A DNA stretch of 10,629 bases from the NCBI GenBank assembly GCA_016762975.1, contig JAESUV010000047.1, positions 996 through 11,624 on the forward strand. The letters are read 5' to 3'. The stretch's first letter is position 1. Each line of letters starts with the position of its first letter. Positions 7,826-10,629 of the stretch are shown here, piece after piece. Made by a program: the position numbers and the translations under genes. The stretch is from Gammaproteobacteria bacterium (GTDB taxonomy: Bacteria; Pseudomonadota; Gammaproteobacteria; Pseudomonadales; Pseudohongiellaceae). The notes below the pieces were generated by a model. It saw only the letters and a program-made list of their open reading frames with translations, did no database searches and was not told where the DNA came from.

Positions 7826-9031
7826 ATGTCATCTTTTTCTATTTCATCACCTCCTAAAAATTCTGCGCCGCAAATGAGAGGCCTCTCTCTGCTGATGGTG
7901 GTGGTCATGTTTGCGAGCAATTTATCCGCCGCTGCACCGGCAATAATCCCAAGACCGCCGCAGATAGCTGGAACTAGCTATATCCTGATGGATGCAAAGA
8001 CAGGGCACATTCTGATTGAAGAGAATGCCGATGAAGCACTTCCTCCGGCGAGCCTCACTAAAATAATGACCGCGTATGTCGCCGCCGAACAGATCATTAG
8101 TGGCAATCTAGCGCTGACTGATGAAGTGCATATCAGTGAGAAAGCTTGGCGTATGGAAGGTTCCAAAATGTTCATCGGCGTAGACACAATGGTCAAAGTG
8201 GAAGACCTGCTTCGCGGCATTATTATTCAATCTGGAAACGATGCCAGTGTGGCAATCGCCGAACATATTGCAGGAAGCGAAGAGGCTTTCGCGGACATGA
8301 TGAATCAATACGCCGAGGTGCTTGGGCTGACGCAAAGCTTCTTCATGAACGTCAGCGGATTGGACACCGAGCTGTATTATAATACGATGTCGGCTCGTGA
8401 TTTGGCCCTACTTGCGCAGGCCACGATTAACAATCATACAGAGTTTTATCCTCTGTATGCAGAACGGGAATTTACCTATAACGGTATTCGCCAGTCAAAT
8501 CGAAATACTCTGTTATTCCGCGACCGCAATGTCGATGGAATGAAAACGGGTTGGACCGATGCAGCGGGTTATTGCCTTGTTGCTTCAGCTGAGCGTGATG
8601 GCATGCGACTGATTTCTGTGGTCATGGGCACCGTTAGTGAAGAAGCTCGAGCAATAGAGACACAGAAATTACTTACCTATGGTTTTCGCTACTATGAGAC
8701 GCACAAGCTATATGATGCGAACCAAGTGCTGACTAACGTGCCTATTTATTCTGGTGCGCAGAATTCTGTAGACTTGGGTATCGAAGAAGAAGTTTATATT
8801 ACTATTCCAAGAGGCCAGGCAGAGGCAATGACTGCTACTGTGGATGTAGATGAGGTAATTCGAGCGCCACTCAGCGATAGGCAGATCATGGGTGAGGTTC
8901 GGGTGGTTCTGGATAATAATATCCTCTATCAGGGCCAAGTGGTTTCCATGCAGGCTGTGGAACAGGGTGGCCTTCTTAAACGTTTCGTCGATTGGATAAC
9001 TCTAATGTTCAGTAATCTGTTTTCGGGGTAG
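7826..9031 (+). CDS. dacA: Serine-type D-Ala-D-Ala carboxypeptidase (PBP5/PBP6 family)
   Basis: It removes the terminal D-Ala from peptidoglycan pentapeptides in the periplasm and so limits cross-linking. I choose the ATG at 7826 (401 residues; E. coli PBP5 has 403). GGA lies 5 bases upstream; the frame stays open to a TTG at 7778, but that adds 16 unlikely residues. Residues about 17-37 form the signal peptide core (RGLSLLMVVVMFASNLSAAA). Active-site motifs are SLTK (S76, K79), SGN (136-138) and KTG (240-242). The C-terminal beta domain ends in an amphipathic helix (LLKRFVDWITLMFSNLF) of the type that anchors these enzymes to the outer face of the inner membrane. The signal has an unusually long polar N-region; a start at the later Met (7874) cannot be excluded. 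The gene is followed at once by ybeD. The paralogue name (dacA or dacC) is not decidable here. Confidence 0.95.
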   Translation: MSSFSISSPPKNSAPQMRGLSLLMVVVMFASNLSAAAPAIIPRPPQIAGTSYILMDAKTGHILIEENADEALPPASLTKIMTAYVAAEQIISGNLALTDEVHISEKAWRMEGSKMFIGVDTMVKVEDLLRGIIIQSGNDASVAIAEHIAGSEEAFADMMNQYAEVLGLTQSFFMNVSGLDTELYYNTMSARDLALLAQATINNHTEFYPLYAEREFTYNGIRQSNRNTLLFRDRNVDGMKTGWTDAAGYCLVASAERDGMRLISVVMGTVSEEARAIETQKLLTYGFRYYETHKLYDANQVLTNVPIYSGAQNSVDLGIEEEVYITIPRGQAEAMTATVDVDEVIRAPLSDRQIMGEVRVVLDNNILYQGQVVSMQAVEQGGLLKRFVDWITLMFSNLFSG

Positions 9032-9034
9032 GTG

Positions 9035-9325
9035 ATGTCGAAAGAGCTGGACCCAAATACTGTGATGGATCCCCCCAAGATTGAATTCCCCTGCGATTAC
9101 CCGATCAAGATTATTGGCGTGGCGAGTATCGAATTTCAAGCCGAGATTGTCACGATCGTAGAAAAACACGCTGGGGAAATCTCCTCGGATTTAATCGAGT
9201 TACAGGTTAGTAAGAAAAACACCTACGTATCGGTAAGAATAATTATCACGGCGACAGGCGTAGATCAATTGCAAAGACTCTTCGACGACTTGAAGACGCA
9301 CGAAAGTGTGAAGATGGTCTTATAA
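9035..9325 (+). CDS. ybeD: YbeD/DUF493 family protein
   Basis: This small cytoplasmic protein of about 96 residues has a ferredoxin-like (ACT-like) fold in the family. Its biochemical role is not established; conserved position between dacA and lipB suggests a link to lipoylation or regulation, but this is inference. Visible features are IEFPCDYPIKIIGVASIEFQ, an EKHAGE turn, and a core beta strand KKNTYVSVRIIITATG. The ending QLQRLFDDLKTHESVKMVL matches the family end (VRMVL in E. coli). I prefer ATG at 9035 because GGGG lies 6 bases upstream; the GTG at 9032, directly adjoining the dacA stop, would add one residue. It is one base from lipB. Confidence 0.9.
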   Translation: MSKELDPNTVMDPPKIEFPCDYPIKIIGVASIEFQAEIVTIVEKHAGEISSDLIELQVSKKNTYVSVRIIITATGVDQLQRLFDDLKTHESVKMVL

Positions 9326-9326
9326 A

Positions 9327-10016
9327 GTGATACTCACCAACTATAAACACTTCAATGCAGAATCAAGTTCAGGTGAGCATCCGCCGTTAGTCGTCCGCAG
9401 ATTGGGGTTGCAGGAATATGAGCCAATCTGGAAATCCATGCGTTACTTGGTTGAACAGGCCAAGCCAGATCGCGTTGATGAAATTTGGCTGCTGAGCCAC
9501 AAGCCGGTCTTTACTCAAGGTCAGGCAGGCAAAGCGGAACACATCCTAAGCCCAGCTCAAATTCCTGTCGTGCAGATAGACCGTGGTGGTCAGGTTACGT
9601 ATCACGGGCCGGGCCAATTGGTAGTGTACCTATTGCTGAATATGAAACGCCGGAAGATGGGTGTACGCGACTTAGTCGACCTTATCGAGAAGGCAATCAT
9701 TCAGGCTCTCCAGGAATTTGGCATAGCGGCGGGCAATAGGGTCAAGGCTCCTGGTGTGTACGTGAATGATGCTAAAATAGCGGCCTTGGGACTGCGTATA
9801 CGCAATGGTTGGAGCTACCACGGCTTGAGCCTAAATGTGCAGATGGACCTTGAGCCATTCTCGCGCATCAACCCATGTGGCTATGAGGATCTAACCGTTA
9901 CGCAGATCGCCGACCATGTGCCTGATACTGACACGCTTATGCAGAAGGTGAGTAGAGTGCTCAGTAATAAATTGCTGAGTGAATTGGGTTATATTGAATA
10001 TTACAAATCCGATTGA
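9327..10016 (+). CDS. lipB: Octanoyl-[ACP]:protein N-octanoyltransferase
   Basis: LipB moves the octanoyl group from acyl carrier protein to the lipoyl-domain lysine of 2-oxoacid dehydrogenases and GcvH, the first step of lipoate assembly. The 229-residue product has PVFTQGQAGKAEHIL, DRGGQVTYHGPGQLVVY (H93), KAPGVYVNDAKIAALGLRI (K150, matching the catalytic Lys135 of E. coli) and RINPCGYEDL (C184, matching Cys169). The start is GTG one base after the ybeD stop; no ATG lies ahead of the conserved LVVRRLGLQEYEP. That leaves about 20 variable residues in front, so the exact start is less certain. The last 16 coding bases belong to the first unit of the tandem repeat at 10001-10240. Confidence 0.96.
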   Translation: MILTNYKHFNAESSSGEHPPLVVRRLGLQEYEPIWKSMRYLVEQAKPDRVDEIWLLSHKPVFTQGQAGKAEHILSPAQIPVVQIDRGGQVTYHGPGQLVVYLLLNMKRRKMGVRDLVDLIEKAIIQALQEFGIAAGNRVKAPGVYVNDAKIAALGLRIRNGWSYHGLSLNVQMDLEPFSRINPCGYEDLTVTQIADHVPDTDTLMQKVSRVLSNKLLSELGYIEYYKSD

Positions 10017-10032
10017 TTGAGATACTAATCTA

Positions 10033-10113
10033 ATGGTTGAAAGAAAACGCAGAAATACATTGGTAGAAGGAGAACAACTTCTACGAATTCGACTGATTGA
10101 GATACTGATCTAA
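10033..10113 (+). CDS. Small ORF 1 in the junction repeat (26 residues), copy of the lipA head
   Basis: ATG at 10033, stop TAA at 10111-10113. The first 16 residues (MVERKRRNTLVEGEQL) copy the LipA N-terminus (MAERKRRNTLVEGEKL in lipA). The remaining ten (LRIRLIEILI) come from the repeated lipB tail and spacer read in another frame. The stop overlaps the next ATG as TAATG. Most base changes against ORF 2 alter the residue, which speaks against strong selection on the peptide. It has no signal peptide and no known domain. It could be a translated leader, a by-product of duplication, or untranslated; I cannot tell. The start comes 16 bases after the lipB stop, with only GAG (10019-10021) as a ribosome binding site. 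Confidence 0.35.
   Translation: MVERKRRNTLVEGEQLLRIRLIEILI
10063..10084 (+). repeat. Hairpin across the unit 1/unit 2 boundary
   Basis: GTAGAAG (10063-10069) pairs perfectly with CTTCTAC (10078-10084) around an 8-base loop. The left arm is from the lipA-head part of unit 1 and the right arm from the lipB-tail part of unit 2, so the stem exists only because of the duplication. The overlapping AAGGAG (10067-10072) would be partly in the stem. Confidence 0.6.
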
Positions 10114-10193
10114 TGGCTGAAAGAAAACGAAGAAATACATTGATAGAAGGAGAAAAGCTTCTACGAATTCGACTGAGTGAGATACAAATCTAA
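10113..10193 (+). CDS. Small ORF 2 in the junction repeat (26 residues), copy of the lipA head
   Basis: ATG at 10113, sharing its A with the stop of ORF 1; stop TAA at 10191-10193, sharing its last base with the lipA ATG. Residues 1-16 (MAERKRRNTLIEGEKL) differ from LipA only by V11I. The tail reads LRIRLSEIQI. Within the lipA-like head, two of the three base changes against lipA are silent. The 1-base TAATG overlap would suit termination-reinitiation, making ORF 2 a possible translational bridge into lipA. Expression is unproven. It could be a decaying duplicate that happens to stay open, since only 26 codons are needed. Confidence 0.35.
   Translation: MAERKRRNTLIEGEKLLRIRLSEIQI
10143..10164 (+). 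repeat. Hairpin across the unit 2/unit 3 boundary
   Basis: TAGAAG (10144-10149) pairs with CTTCTA (10158-10163) around an 8-base loop. Compared with the first hairpin, the outer pair is lost (A10143 opposite C10164). The native lipA sequence after unit 3 (CTTCGAGG) cannot form it. Confidence 0.55.
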
Positions 10194-10629
10194 TGGCGGA
10201 AAGAAAGCGAAGAAATACATTGGTAGAAGGAGAAAAGCTTCGAGGCGCGGATAAGGTTCGCCGCATCCCAGTGAAGGTCATTCCCACCACAGAGCTTCTT
10301 AGTAAGCCTGCTTGGATTCGCGTAAAGATTCCCGCCTCTCCGAAGATCAATCACATCAAGAAGACGCTAAGAGAGCATAAGCTTGCGTCAGTCTGTGAGG
10401 AGGCTTCCTGTCCGAATCTAGGAGAATGCTTTAGCAACGGCACCGCCACATTCATGATTATGGGTGATATTTGTACGCGTCGTTGCCCATTTTGTGATGT
10501 AGCCCACGGGAAACCAAAACCTCTCAATGAAAATGAGCCAATTGAGCTTGCTTCTGCCATCAGCGAAATGGGTTTGAGCTACGTGGTGATCACATCTGTG
10601 GACCGCGATGATTTGAAAGACAGTGGTGC
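10193..10629 (+). CDS. lipA: Lipoyl synthase, N-terminal part (runs off the right edge)
   Basis: LipA is a radical SAM enzyme that inserts two sulfur atoms at C6 and C8 of protein-bound octanoyl groups made by LipB. The window holds 145 codons. CEEASCPNLGEC gives C68, C73 and C79 (auxiliary 4Fe-4S cluster, consumed as sulfur source). CTRRCPFCD gives C94, C98 and C101 (SAM-binding cluster). These numbers equal those of E. coli LipA, which supports the ATG at 10193 over the two repeated starts upstream. Further family blocks are NGTATFMIMGDI, DVAHGKP and YVVITSVDRDDL. The start overlaps the ORF 2 stop (TAATG) and has only GTGAG, 11 bases upstream, as a ribosome binding site, so initiation may depend on coupling. 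The C-terminal barrel half is outside the window. Confidence 0.97.
   Translation, partial: MAERKRRNTLVEGEKLRGADKVRRIPVKVIPTTELLSKPAWIRVKIPASPKINHIKKTLREHKLASVCEEASCPNLGECFSNGTATFMIMGDICTRRCPFCDVAHGKPKPLNENEPIELASAISEMGLSYVVITSVDRDDLKDSG

Larger units (their letters stand above)
10001..10240 (+). repeat. Three tandem 80-base copies of the lipB-lipA junction
   Basis: Units are 10001-10080, 10081-10160 and 10161-10240, aligned by eye with no gaps. Differences counted are 10 (units 1-2), 6 (units 2-3) and 12 (units 1-3) of 80. Unit 1 opens with the last 16 bases of lipB (including its TGA), and unit 3 closes with the first 48 bases of lipA, so each unit is lipB tail + 16-base spacer + lipA head. 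Similarity drops to chance just outside (9991-10000 and 10241-10250), which sets the edges to within a few bases. Each copy keeps the sequence ATCTAATG, AAGAAA and AATACATTG. The period is not a multiple of 3, so every lipA-like start lies in a new frame. The internal AAGGAG is 40 bases before the next ATG and so is not its ribosome binding site. Confidence 0.95.

Noticed and set aside
7846..7855. ATCACCTCCT early in dacA, identical to the 3' tail of 16S rRNA (anti-Shine-Dalgarno).
   Set aside because: It encodes ordinary residues (SPP) in the polar N-region; a 10-base match in 10 kb can be coincidence, and there is no other rRNA-like sequence nearby.
10067..10072. AAGGAG as a strong ribosome binding site in the repeat unit.
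   Set aside because: The next ATG is 40 bases away and no start codon lies 5-12 bases downstream. It encodes EGE in the lipA head and is explained by coding.
10085..10170. AAGCTT and GAATTC sites close together in the repeats, resembling a cloning polylinker.
   Set aside because: The sites lie inside diverged repeat units that continue into native lipB and lipA; no vector sequence is seen. They arise from the shared repeat sequence.

Overview
The window is a chromosomal housekeeping segment from a gammaproteobacterium of moderate GC. The basis is gene order: proA-nadD-rsfS-rlmH-mrdA-rodA-rlpA-dacA-ybeD-lipB-lipA, all on the + strand. This is the Pseudomonas-type version of the cluster (proA directly before nadD) without the lytic transglycosylase gene that Pseudomonas carries between rodA and rlpA. 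I cannot name a genus from sequence alone.

Layout. Positions 1-278 (- strand) hold the N-terminus of a NhaC-type Na+/H+ antiporter, divergent from the main cluster. A 253-base intergenic region with a TATAAT box leads into proA (proline synthesis), nadD (NAD synthesis), rsfS (ribosome silencing) and rlmH (23S rRNA methylation), which overlap or nearly touch. After a 200-base gap with potential RNA secondary structure come mrdA (PBP2) and rodA, overlapping by 8 bases; they are the transpeptidase/glycosyltransferase pair of the elongasome. A 240-base gap without a recognisable gene follows. Then come rlpA (septal lytic transglycosylase lipoprotein), dacA (D,D-carboxypeptidase), ybeD (DUF493), lipB and the 5' part of lipA (lipoate synthesis), which runs off the right end.

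Functionally, mrdA/rodA/rlpA/dacA build, trim and remodel peptidoglycan. lipB transfers octanoyl groups from ACP to lipoyl domains and lipA inserts the sulfurs. All of these families are well known and intact as far as seen.

The one unexpected structure is at the lipB-lipA junction. An 80-base unit (last 16 bases of lipB + 16 spacer bases + first 48 bases of lipA) occurs three times in tandem without indels at 10001-10240. Because 80 is not a multiple of 3, each copy opens a different frame. The two extra lipA starts encode 26-residue peptides whose stop codons overlap the next start as TAATG, giving a stepping chain lipB -> ORF1 -> ORF2 -> lipA. Hairpins span the two new copy junctions. This is the best candidate here for something undescribed, though it may simply be a neutral local duplication.
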